64,000 bases of DNA, from assembly GCA_039105265.1 (NCBI GenBank), contig JAPFFF010000022.1, positions 2,232,001 to 2,296,000 on the forward strand, in the 5' to 3' direction. Position 1 is the first letter of the stretch, and every line of letters begins with the position of its first letter. The DNA comes from Tritrichomonas musculus (Eukaryota; Parabasalia; Tritrichomonadida; Tritrichomonadidae). A model generated the notes under the pieces. It was not told where the DNA came from, did not search any database, and saw nothing but the letters and a program-made list of their open reading frames with translations. Both the position numbers and the translations under genes were made by a program. Shown piece by piece: positions 1 to 8,710 of the stretch.

Positions 1-1
1 A

Positions 2-1807
2 GAACCAGTTGACTTGACACCATATTATTCTAGTGCACAAGCTGATGAGAAGTTTGTTGATGAAGATGAATTGGCTTATGAATTAGATAAATATGAGACC
101 AAGGATGTGGCTGATGGGAAATATGCTTTGAAAAGTGAAATCCCTGAGGTACCCACAGATTTGGTTAATGAATCTGCGTTGAGTACTGCGTTGTATGGCA
201 CTGAATTGAATATTGAATATCCTGCAAAATTATATGACGGTGCATATATTACCCCTAAGCTACCAAATGCTGGAGTTCATTTGGTATTTGATGTTAATTG
301 GGGAGATAATCAAGATGATGATATTATGCATATTGATGTAATATTTAAACCAAATGGCTCTACTAACACTTTTGATTGCTTGGACAGATATGATAGCAAT
401 GGTAAACGCATTGATAGAATAATATGGCGTCATGATGATGGACAAATTGTATATGTATCGTATATTGCAGCACATAGAAATAATAATCCAATAGCATATA
501 ATTTCATTAGAGCCCAAATCGAATCGCCATTTATCAAAGACTCGAATGTTGTTGATGGAAGTCCAGAACAAATCACAATTCAATGTACACAGAATGATAA
601 TGGTTGTGCAATCCCAGATGAATATATAAGAAGAGTATTAACAACTAAAAATATAATCGTAAAGTTCAAACGAAATGCTGATGATACAACATATGAAGAA
701 GCTGAATATACTTATGCTGGTCGAAAGGGTGCAAATATCATATACAAATCAACCAGTAGTGAGTCAAGCGAATCAATAGATATTCGTGTAGCTACACGTA
801 TTGTCTCAATAAGAGCTGAGGACGATACACTGACTAATATATATGATGCATCTATCACATTAATCCGCAGCCGACCTGTGAACGATGATATGATTACTTC
901 AGTGAAATATGTGAATGATAACTTTGCTCTGAAGTCAAACGTCATAACAGAAGAACAACTAATAAAAAAATGTGCTATTGATTGCGGACCGATTACAGAG
1001 GGCGGTGAAATATCAATTCATTATCTAAAACTTGAAGATAAGGTGATTAAACTGGAATATATAGTAGGTGATTATGCGCTATGTTTGGAAATAAGAATAT
1101 TATTCTATGATACAACTGGAAATCCTCACAACATTGTTCTTGTATTACATCAAAGAACTGTGTATTTCGACAATTTCAAATTCCCACTATATTATGAAGA
1201 CACTGTTGATATATCATCAGGAAGACCCCTGACATATAATTTCCCAATAGGTGGATATCCCTGGACAGTTACTCAGGAATTATTAGATTCTAAACAAATA
1301 TATTCAAGATGCATCATGTCCCGAGGTTATTTAGCAAAATATAAGGGTGTGATGTACGGTACATCAAACACAACCATCACCCACTACTCCCCAATCGAGT
1401 CATCGGTTAACACCATCACCGATTTCATTATTGGAACTCCAGTATATATGACCGGTAAGGTTTATAAACATGTTGGTGATACTTGGGTACTTTCAACTGT
1501 GAATGATACTACTGATTGTATTTGCAGTGTCAAAACTACTGGTTCATGGAAAGAATATGTTGGTATTTGTGTTAGAATTGACCAAAAAAATAATGCTATA
1601 ACATTTGCTTCCCATGGTGATTATCTTGTAAAAGTTGATGATTCATCTTGTTATGGTATTGGGGATGAAGTATTTATTGATAATGAAGATAATAAATTGA
1701 AGATTCTTAGTGGTGAAACTGCAATAACATCAAAGATTAAACGTATGACTGTTGGTATCATAACTGCAATAATAGATAATAAAACACTTGCATGCTTTAA
1801 GGCATAA
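2..1807 (+). CDS. Fibre-like surface protein, C-terminal part (cut by window start)
   Basis: The reading frame is open from base 2, so the gene starts outside the window; about 600 residues are visible. It begins inside a shaft-like stretch (EPVDLTPYYSSAQADEKF) that recurs inside the fibre gene at 4641-8261, followed by a beta-rich module (FDVNWGDNQDDD, then KNIIVKFKRNADD). The last 120 or so residues (NTITHYSPIESS to LACFKA) form a C-terminal domain shared with the fibres at 4641-8261 and 14269-17235. The role as a virion adhesin is inferred from the modular layout, which resembles phage tail fibres. It is the last gene before the E1 terminus, and it converges with the small gene at 1834-2235. 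The DNA of the first 900 bases is nearly identical to about 6570-7490, which suggests recent exchange between elements. Confidence 0.75.
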   Translation, partial: EPVDLTPYYSSAQADEKFVDEDELAYELDKYETKDVADGKYALKSEIPEVPTDLVNESALSTALYGTELNIEYPAKLYDGAYITPKLPNAGVHLVFDVNWGDNQDDDIMHIDVIFKPNGSTNTFDCLDRYDSNGKRIDRIIWRHDDGQIVYVSYIAAHRNNNPIAYNFIRAQIESPFIKDSNVVDGSPEQITIQCTQNDNGCAIPDEYIRRVLTTKNIIVKFKRNADDTTYEEAEYTYAGRKGANIIYKSTSSESSESIDIRVATRIVSIRAEDDTLTNIYDASITLIRSRPVNDDMITSVKYVNDNFALKSNVITEEQLIKKCAIDCGPITEGGEISIHYLKLEDKVIKLEYIVGDYALCLEIRILFYDTTGNPHNIVLVLHQRTVYFDNFKFPLYYEDTVDISSGRPLTYNFPIGGYPWTVTQELLDSKQIYSRCIMSRGYLAKYKGVMYGTSNTTITHYSPIESSVNTITDFIIGTPVYMTGKVYKHVGDTWVLSTVNDTTDCICSVKTTGSWKEYVGICVRIDQKNNAITFASHGDYLVKVDDSSCYGIGDEVFIDNEDNKLKILSGETAITSKIKRMTVGIITAIIDNKTLACFKA

Positions 1808-1833
1808 ATAGTATAAAAAAAATTTTTTTTAGC

Positions 1834-2235
1834 TTAATTGTTGGATGAGATTATTTGAATCAGTTTTCCCGTCATATATAACGATAAATTGATATTTAAT
1901 TGTTCACGAATTAGATTCTGAAGGAATTGAATTCGATTAGACCTTGGTTGGTTCATAATTGTTTCTTTATGGTCAGAAGAAAATTGAAGAACTTGGTCTC
2001 TCTGTTCATCATTTAAAAACTTCGATTTGTTTAATGGAAATGAGCGATTTGATCTTCTTCGTATAGGATTTAATTCATTTGATTGTTCAGTTGATTCAGT
2101 TGATGGTTCGACACTTTGTGCCTCAGATTCAGTTGGTGGTTCAATTTGTGTTTCATTTGATATATTATTTAATTGTTCGAATTCGGTTTTCAAAGCAAGT
2201 AATTCAGAAATGATATGGTCGATGCGTTGTTGCAT
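1834..2235 (-). CDS. Small terminus-proximal protein of a three-member family
   Basis: This 133-residue protein starts at an ATG preceded by TATTTAAAAA. The N-terminus is heptad-like (QRIDHIISELLALKTEFEQL), followed by a Glu/Ser/Thr-rich linker and a conserved C-terminal block of about 80 residues (NRSFPLNKSKFLNDEQ, then LNINLSLYMTGKLIQI). The block is nearly identical in the gene at 13865-14242 and clearly related in the one at 8251-8685. Every copy lies tail to tail with a fibre gene. A coiled-coil dimer with a small helical, perhaps DNA-binding, domain is possible, but I do not recognise the family. It is part of the long inverted repeat shared with 13672-14645. Confidence 0.7.
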   Translation of the reverse strand: MQQRIDHIISELLALKTEFEQLNNISNETQIEPPTESEAQSVEPSTESTEQSNELNPIRRRSNRSFPLNKSKFLNDEQRDQVLQFSSDHKETIMNQPRSNRIQFLQNLIREQLNINLSLYMTGKLIQIISSNN

Positions 2236-2242
2236 TTTTTAA

Positions 2243-2537
2243 ATAAGATAAAAAAAACAAATTCTTAATTTAAAATTTTATAACTTGTTCTCAGAATCAC
2301 TCTGGAGCCCTTATTTAAATTTTAAATCCCGAATTAACTTTGAAATAAATTTTAAAATGAGTGTTTAGCGCTTTATGACAGGCCTTGTTCTACAACAGAT
2401 TATGGAGGCTAATTAAAATTTAAACCCTGTGGATAATTTTTTCGTTAATTTTTAAAATGAGGTTTTGAGCTTGGTTCCTGGTATTGGGAGACCTAGAAAA
2501 ATTATTCGACCACCAATACGAACATACATATACTACT
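2243..2537. repeat. Right terminus / terminal repeat of element E1
   Basis: This non-coding AT-rich stretch ends in ACTACT at 2532-2537. On the opposite strand it begins AGTAGTATATGTATGTTCGT, matching the AG-initiated ends expected of Polintons. A second, similar terminus ends at 13671. The part from 2243 to 2429 is repeated in inverted orientation at 13672-13864. The homology to the full-length gene at 17250-19745 resumes immediately to the right, so 2537/2538 is an element boundary; AACGTG at 2538-2543 would be the candidate target-site duplication. Confidence 0.65.
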
Positions 2538-4635
2538 AACGTGCAATAAATATGGCTGTACATACTTTGAAATAACTAAATATACATTTTAACGGTTCCA
2601 AATCTTTGTATTCTTCAGTAGTAAATATATTGTATAAAACAGTTTGCCATATTTTTGAAAATATAGAACTCCACAAACCTCTTGCAGTAATTTTGGTACT
2701 GATTTTGGGTTTGGATAAACCAACAGATTGATATGAGTTTATTACTTTTTCTAATTTCTTATCAATTTCAGGTTTAAACTTACCTTCATTCCATTGTTCT
2801 GGAGTGTATTCCCATGTTCGTTTAGCTCCCATAAGATTCTTAAGCCATACTTCGAATGAATCATTTGTTTTACCAGCAATACGTTCGGTTTGCCATAATT
2901 TCTTATAAGGGTCTGCTTTAACAAGACGATATCCATTAATAATAACAGGCTTACCACGGGTATCAACAATAACAATATCTTCAACTCTATCACCGTTTAA
3001 ATCACAAATTGGATTACCGAGAGGGTCTTTAGTGTCATGCCTAGCTGGTACTAAACGATATAATGGATATCCATTTTTATCAAATCTTTTCTTGCAATAA
3101 GCTTCTGCTCCGTCTCTTGTAGCACATTTAGGTGAAAACTTGACACGGTAATTACCGTTAATAAGAATATCAAATAATTCCCCTCGATATTTACTAACAT
3201 CAATACTTTGTTTGTTTTCGAAAATGTACAGGTCGCTCATACGTTTTTGTGATGCTTCAAATGTTTTACCAGCACGTTTACCTGTTGGGATAGACTTCAT
3301 ATATTCATTTAAGAATTCGGCAGCATTTACTTCAGGTCCTTTTGTTGTTTCAATATTTGAGTTCAATAGTTCTGAAAAGTTGGTGTGGTCATCTTCAGCT
3401 TCAATTGGTTTGTTTCTTCTAAGATATTCTTTGGTTGGTGTGCTAAAAACACGCTTCGACATTGTTTTATAGTCGGATAAAGATTCACTATCATCTTCTA
3501 GATTTACGTCAATTGCATGATAATTGTCTTTAACAACTTTGCTTTGCAAATGTTCGGCTTTCTTTGAAAGACTCGCCTGTGGCACAGATTCACTTTGCTC
3601 TTCTATATCACTTGGCTCTTCTATATCACTATTCATATTAAAAAATATTTCTCTATCTCCATTTTCATTAAGGTACTTTATTAATTGTTTGAGTTGCTTT
3701 TTGTTTTTAGGTTCAGTTGTTTCTTCAAATATGTTTGTTTCTCTTATTGCATCATGTAATTGTAATGCGATATTCCTAACTCTAACATCGGAGTCATCTT
3801 TAGGATTTATAGACCTATTATAGTAACCATAAAGGTTTTTAGCAGTAAACTCTTCATTTAATAAGCCAAACCTTTCTAGTTGGTTAGCATCAATTGTAGA
3901 AGATTTATTGTAAGCATCTAATAATTGCTGACCTTCTTGATTAGAATCAGCTAACTTTCTCATTGTTTCAATATTGGTTTGTCTTCTTTGTTTCTCAAAT
4001 TGCATTAGGTTATTTATATTATCTGGTATCTTATTGTTTTTATGTGAATCTATGTTTTCAACCAATGATACGACAAGTAATTGAATCTGTGTAGTATCTT
4101 TTTTATTAAATAACGGATACCTTTTTGAGTCATCAGCAATACAATAAAATAAGTGTAAAGCATTAATATGATTACTATCAAGTGTAAATAAATTACTAAG
4201 TGATTCAATGTCTTTATTAATTCTGTTTCTAAAATAGTGGCCTTCCAAGTCAGGTTCTTCCTCTTCCTCAATTTGTGGAATAGCAGGCTTTTCTTCCTCC
4301 GCTTGTCGGAGGCTGCGAGTGCCCGCAGCTTTATCTTTTAGTAAGCCAGATATATCAATAAAGTAATTCGCTTTTGAATCAAGTATTTTAGCTAATTCAT
4401 TTTTTTGTCTTTTACTTCCTTTAGGCTTTGCGTTATATTTATCAAGCATATCTTTTAGCTTTTCTTTCACGTCTTTGACATAGTTACGAGGATTCTTGAG
4501 ATACTCAATAATATTGTGTATTATTGTTTTTATTTGCTCTGATTTACTATTTTGGAACATGAATATGAGCATATCTTGATAATCTTTCTTTTTCACCTCA
4601 TTCATTATTAATTGTTCATCCACATCTGACGTCAT
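2536..4635 (-). pseudogene. Virion/membrane-like protein, 3' end cut off by an element insertion
   Basis: The 699 residues match the 831-residue product of 17250-19745 nearly end to end but stop after FSYFKVCTAIFI, where the longer copy continues for about 175 residues including a second hydrophobic segment. The TAG stop is partly made of the CT that ends element E1, so the insertion itself supplies the stop. The N-terminal third is helical and charged. The conserved C-terminal core contains SPKCATRDGAEAYCKK and DLNGDRVEDIVIVDTRG, the latter resembling a calcium-loop DxNxD pattern. A 12-residue in-frame insert relative to the paralogue (AAGTRSLRQAEE region) is encoded by a double hairpin at 4296-4329. 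Function is not recognised. Its start lies 14 bp from the MFTIEQ start of the divergent fibre gene. Confidence 0.7.
4296..4329. repeat. Double hairpin inserted in frame in a coding sequence
   Basis: Two adjacent perfect hairpins are visible: CCTCCG-CTTGT-CGGAGG (4296-4312) and GCTGCG with CGCAGC around a six-base loop (4312-4329, given for the minus strand). The paralogous gene at 17250-19745 lacks these bases (LKNKEKPVAIPQ against LKDK-insert-EKPAIPQ), so this is a clean in-frame insertion of about 36 bp. Confidence 0.7.
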
Positions 4636-4649
4636 TTATTATGTTCAAA
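4636..4649. promoter_or_regulatory. 14-bp divergent start-to-start gap
   Basis: CAT-TTATTATGTTCAAA-ATG separates the minus-strand gene from the MFTIEQ start of the plus-strand fibre. Nearly the same sequence, TTATTATTCCCAAA, lies between the paralogous pair at 17235/17250. Any promoters must overlap the coding starts or sit inside the opposite gene. An alternative fibre ATG at 4641 lies within this gap. Confidence 0.45.
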
Positions 4650-7600
4650 ATGTTTACGATAGAGCAAGCAGGTGGTATCAAAAGGGTAAATACAATAGAT
4701 GAATTAATAATAGAATACATAAAACAATATGCCACTTCATGTGGGTGTAAGTGTAATAACGGAAATAATTTGGGGTCAAGCTTGAATACTGAGGAATTGA
4801 AAGAATTATTGAAACCTTACGCAAAGCTTACGAATCTTGATGAGTATGCAAAGCTTACGAGCTTAAGCGAGTACGCTAAAGCGCAGGACTTACAGTCTTA
4901 TGCGAAAACAACTGATTTATTCGATTATTTGAAAACAGAGGAATTCAATAAAGAATTATTAAAGTATGTTAGTAGTGAAGAAATTCAAAACGCTATTAAT
5001 ACATTACGTGATTACGTTGTTAACAATTTTGCATTATCAACTGACATACCTGAAATACCTACAGATTTGGTTAATGAATCTGCTTTGACAACTGCTTTGG
5101 AACCATACGCGAAAACAGAAGACTTGCCAGATATGACATTGTATGCAAAAAAAGAAGACTTGTCAGAGATACCCACAGTTCTCAACAATAGTGAGTTGCA
5201 ATTGAACATACGAGACCAATTATCAGACGAAATGTTTCAGAAATTGATGGCTGATGATGTTAACCCATTATCAGCTCAAGCATCAATGTGTTTAACAAGT
5301 ATGGCAGCTAATGAAGGTCTTCAAGCAGCTTTGGATTCTTGTGCCAGAGAATATGTTTCAAAAGAAGACCTCCCAAAGATTATTGAGCAAGTGAAAAGCG
5401 AAATCCCAGAGATTATTGAGGGACAAACAACTATTCAATTCAAAATTGCCAATAATACAATTCTTGATTTGGATTACGACCCATATCATATACTGATTGA
5501 GCAATATGGGTTGGATATTGTATCATCAGACAGTTACTATACGGCCCATTATGTTCACGCAGACTATTCGTACAATGACGATGATGATAATCTACCCTCT
5601 CAGATACTGCGTATGGAAGGAAGTGATTCTAGTCTTTGGTATCTGTATAACTCCCATGAATTAATCAATCCAGGAACTGGTGAAACACCTGAAATATTAT
5701 CATGTTCAATAACCAAAACTATCGAACCAACAGACAAAAACGCTTATTCGGCTAGATATGTGTCAAACACTTATGCATTGAAGAAGGATATCCCTGAGAT
5801 ACCAACTGATTTGATTAATGAATCTGCATTGAGTACTGCGTTGTATGGCACTGAATTGAATATTGAATATCCGGTTCCAGTTCGTGATTATATATTTGTA
5901 AAACCATACTTACCAGAAACCGATATACATGTGATATTTGATGTTAATTGGGGTTCTAACAAGGATTACATTAACAATATTCAACATTTTGATTTGATAT
6001 TCAAGCCTTATGAAAAATATATGAGAGGGTATAGAATGATGTTAGATAATGGATTATCTATTGTATGGTATGACCGTGGCGAATTTATGTTGTGTAATTC
6101 AAGTGGCAATACTCAATGGTTAATCAACGTCATTAAAGCACAAATCGAATCACCATTTATTAAAACTGCAAATGTTGTTGATGAAAATCCAGAACAAATC
6201 ACAATTCAATGTACACAGAATGAAAGTGGTTGTGTAGTTCCTGATGATGATATAAGAAGAGTATTCACAACCAAAAATATTATCGTCAAATTCAAACGAA
6301 ATGCTGATGATGCATCATATGAAGAAGTTGAATACGAATACAGTTTATATAAAAGTTTGAATATGATTTACAAATCAACAAGCAATGAATTAATAAACAT
6401 TAATTATAATACCCATATTGTTTCATTGAGAGCCGCGGATGATACATTGTCTAATATTTATGATGCATCTATCATATTAATCAGCAACCAACCTGTGAAC
6501 GATAATATGATTTCATCTGTGAAATATGTGAATGATAATTTTGCATTGAAGAGTGATATCCCAGAACCTGTTGACTTGACACCGTATTATACCAGTGCAC
6601 AAGCTGATGAGAAGTTTGTTGATGAAGATGAATTGGCTTATGAATTAGATAAGTATGCATTGAAAACAGATATTCCAACAATTCCAACTGATTTGGTTAA
6701 TGAATCTGCGTTGAGTACCGCATTATATGGCACTGAATTGAATATTGAATATCCTGCAAAATTATATGACGGTGCATATATTACCCCTAAGCTACCAAAT
6801 GCTGGAGTTCATTTAGTATTTGATGTTAATTGGGGAGATAATCAAGATGATGATATTATGCATATTGATGTAATATTTAAACCAAATGGCTCTACTAGCA
6901 CTTTTGATTGCTTGGACAGATATGATAGCAATGGTAAACGCATTGATAGAATAATATGGCGTCATGATGATGGACAAATTGTATATGTATCGTATATTGC
7001 AGCACATAGAAATAATAATCCTATAGCATACAATTTCATTAGAGCACAAATTGAATCACCATTCATTAAAACCGCAAATGTTGTTGATGAAAATCCAGAA
7101 CGATTCACAATTCAATGTACACAGAATGATAGTGGTTGTGCAATCCCAGATGAATATATAAGAAGAGTATTGACAACTAACAATATTATTGTGAAGTTCA
7201 AACGAAATGCTGATGATGCATCATATGAAGAAGCTGAATATACGTATTCTGGACGAAAGGGTGCAAATCTCATATACAAATCAGTAAGTAGTGAGTCAAG
7301 CGAATCAATAGATATTCGTGTAGCTACACGTATTGTTTCATTGAGAGCCGCGGACGATACACTAACCAATATATATGATGCATCTATCACATTAATCAGC
7401 AACCAACCTGTGAACGATAATATGATTTCATCTGTGAAATATGTAAATGATAACTTTGCATTGAAAACAGAATTGACCCGTGCTATTGACCAAGTGAAGA
7501 GTGAAATTCCTGAACCTGTCGATTTGTCGGGTTATGTATCAAAAAATAATGATGGTTCATTAACAATTAATAGTACCGAAAGTAATATTGCAAGTTTCTT

Positions 7601-8261
7601 TAGTTCTATTGATTCTAATACACTTGCTTTATTTAGATTTGGATATAATGATACTTATAATACTGTCGTTATGTATAGGTCTTCAAAAACTGCTGATACT
7701 GGTGAAGTATTTATATATGTTGATGGTCATAGATTTCAATCATTTAGCATGTTTGGTACTGCAAGAAATACAACAATTGATTCAAATTTACATGTTTCTG
7801 GCAAGATAACATCAAACGGTTCAAATACAATCACCCACTACTCACCAATCGAGTCATCTATAAATTCAATAAATGATTTCGTTATTGGAGCTCCAGTATA
7901 TATGACTGGTAAGGTTTATAAACATGATGGTGATACGTGGATACCTTCAACTGTGAGTGATACAACAGATTGTATTTGCAGTGTCAAAACTACTGGTTCA
8001 TGGAAAGAATATGTTGGTATTTGTGTTAGAATTGACCAAAAAAATAATTGTATTACCTTCAGTTCCCATGGTGATTATCTTGTAAAAGTTGATGATTCAT
8101 CTTGTTATGGTATTGGAGATGAAGTATTTATTGATAATGAAGACAATAAATTGAAGATTCTCAGTGGTGAAACTGCAATAACATCAAAGATTAAACGTAT
8201 GACTGTGGGGGTTATCACTGCAATAATAGATGATAAAACGCTTGCTGTATTCAAATACTGA
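4641..8261 (+). CDS. Modular fibre-like surface protein (1206 aa)
   Basis: The N-terminus (MFTIEQAGGIK, then NTIDELIIEYIKQY, a Cys-rich spot and NLGSSLNTEELKELL) is shared with the fibre at 14269-17235; because that homologue starts at MFTIEQ, the ATG at 4650 may be the true start. Next come short repeats ending in YAK or YLK, typical of a trimeric fibrous shaft. Two copies of a beta-rich module of about 230 residues follow (LNIEYP, FDVNWG, NIIVKFKRNADD, ending in ISSVKYVNDNFALK; roughly residues 395-640 and 690-940). The C-terminal domain (NTITHYSPIESS to the end) is common to all fibres of E1-E3. Constant ends around a variable, duplicated middle suit a receptor-binding adhesin, but that role is inferred. 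Its last bases overlap the convergent gene at 8251. Confidence 0.8.
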   Translation: MFKMFTIEQAGGIKRVNTIDELIIEYIKQYATSCGCKCNNGNNLGSSLNTEELKELLKPYAKLTNLDEYAKLTSLSEYAKAQDLQSYAKTTDLFDYLKTEEFNKELLKYVSSEEIQNAINTLRDYVVNNFALSTDIPEIPTDLVNESALTTALEPYAKTEDLPDMTLYAKKEDLSEIPTVLNNSELQLNIRDQLSDEMFQKLMADDVNPLSAQASMCLTSMAANEGLQAALDSCAREYVSKEDLPKIIEQVKSEIPEIIEGQTTIQFKIANNTILDLDYDPYHILIEQYGLDIVSSDSYYTAHYVHADYSYNDDDDNLPSQILRMEGSDSSLWYLYNSHELINPGTGETPEILSCSITKTIEPTDKNAYSARYVSNTYALKKDIPEIPTDLINESALSTALYGTELNIEYPVPVRDYIFVKPYLPETDIHVIFDVNWGSNKDYINNIQHFDLIFKPYEKYMRGYRMMLDNGLSIVWYDRGEFMLCNSSGNTQWLINVIKAQIESPFIKTANVVDENPEQITIQCTQNESGCVVPDDDIRRVFTTKNIIVKFKRNADDASYEEVEYEYSLYKSLNMIYKSTSNELININYNTHIVSLRAADDTLSNIYDASIILISNQPVNDNMISSVKYVNDNFALKSDIPEPVDLTPYYTSAQADEKFVDEDELAYELDKYALKTDIPTIPTDLVNESALSTALYGTELNIEYPAKLYDGAYITPKLPNAGVHLVFDVNWGDNQDDDIMHIDVIFKPNGSTSTFDCLDRYDSNGKRIDRIIWRHDDGQIVYVSYIAAHRNNNPIAYNFIRAQIESPFIKTANVVDENPERFTIQCTQNDSGCAIPDEYIRRVLTTNNIIVKFKRNADDASYEEAEYTYSGRKGANLIYKSVSSESSESIDIRVATRIVSLRAADDTLTNIYDASITLISNQPVNDNMISSVKYVNDNFALKTELTRAIDQVKSEIPEPVDLSGYVSKNNDGSLTINSTESNIASFFSSIDSNTLALFRFGYNDTYNTVVMYRSSKTADTGEVFIYVDGHRFQSFSMFGTARNTTIDSNLHVSGKITSNGSNTITHYSPIESSINSINDFVIGAPVYMTGKVYKHDGDTWIPSTVSDTTDCICSVKTTGSWKEYVGICVRIDQKNNCITFSSHGDYLVKVDDSSCYGIGDEVFIDNEDNKLKILSGETAITSKIKRMTVGVITAIIDDKTLAVFKY

Positions 8262-8685
8262 GCATAGTAATTATTTTACAAGACATGTATGCAGAAAGAT
8301 TAATATTCAATTTATCGTGAACAAGCTTTTGAAGGAATTCATTTCTTGTAGCAGATGGTTGATCCAAGATGAGTTGTTTATTTTCATTTGCAAATGCTAA
8401 TACTTTATTACGTTGTTCATCATTGAGATTCTTTGATTTATTTAATGGGAATGAACGGTTTGTTCGTCTATGGATGACTTTTCTAGGCTCTGCTACACAG
8501 TCACAAGCTTTAGCTTGGGCCTTGCTTTGCAAGTCAATTGTATGTTCTTCTAACGAATTCTCTTCACCACTTTGTGGTTCACTATTAGACGAACTGTCTT
8601 TTTTTTGTTCAGTATGTACCCATAATTTTAATGTATACAAATCAGCTATTATATCATCGATTTTTCTTATTATTTCGTTGGTCAT
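8251..8685 (-). CDS. Small protein of the NRSFPLNKSK family
   Basis: This 144-residue relative of the genes at 1834-2235 and 13865-14242 shares a helical N-terminus (IRKIDDIIADLYTLK) and the C-terminal block NRSFPLNKSKNLNDEQ to LNINLSAYMSCKIITML. Between them lies LQSKAQAKACD, a peptide encoded by a double hairpin (8502-8533) that also occurs inside the polymerase at 11053-11084. It lies between the fibre, which it overlaps by 11 bp at the 3' end, and the polymerase on the same strand, 25 bp downstream of the polymerase start region. The ATG is preceded by CTTAACAA. No function is recognised; a small DNA- or capsid-associated protein is possible. Confidence 0.7.
   Translation of the reverse strand: MTNEIIRKIDDIIADLYTLKLWVHTEQKKDSSSNSEPQSGEENSLEEHTIDLQSKAQAKACDCVAEPRKVIHRRTNRSFPLNKSKNLNDEQRNKVLAFANENKQLILDQPSATRNEFLQKLVHDKLNINLSAYMSCKIITMLSI
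8502..8533. repeat. Double hairpin in coding sequence (AAGCT type)
   Basis: CAAGCT-TT-AGCTTG (8504-8517) is followed after three bases by CTTGC-TTT-GCAAG (8521-8533). A second copy lies in the polymerase gene at 11053-11084 and encodes almost the same peptide (QSKAQAKACD against QSNTQAKACD), although the two host genes are unrelated. Confidence 0.7.
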
Positions 8686-8710
8686 TTGTTAAGAATAAAA
8701 AAATAACTAT

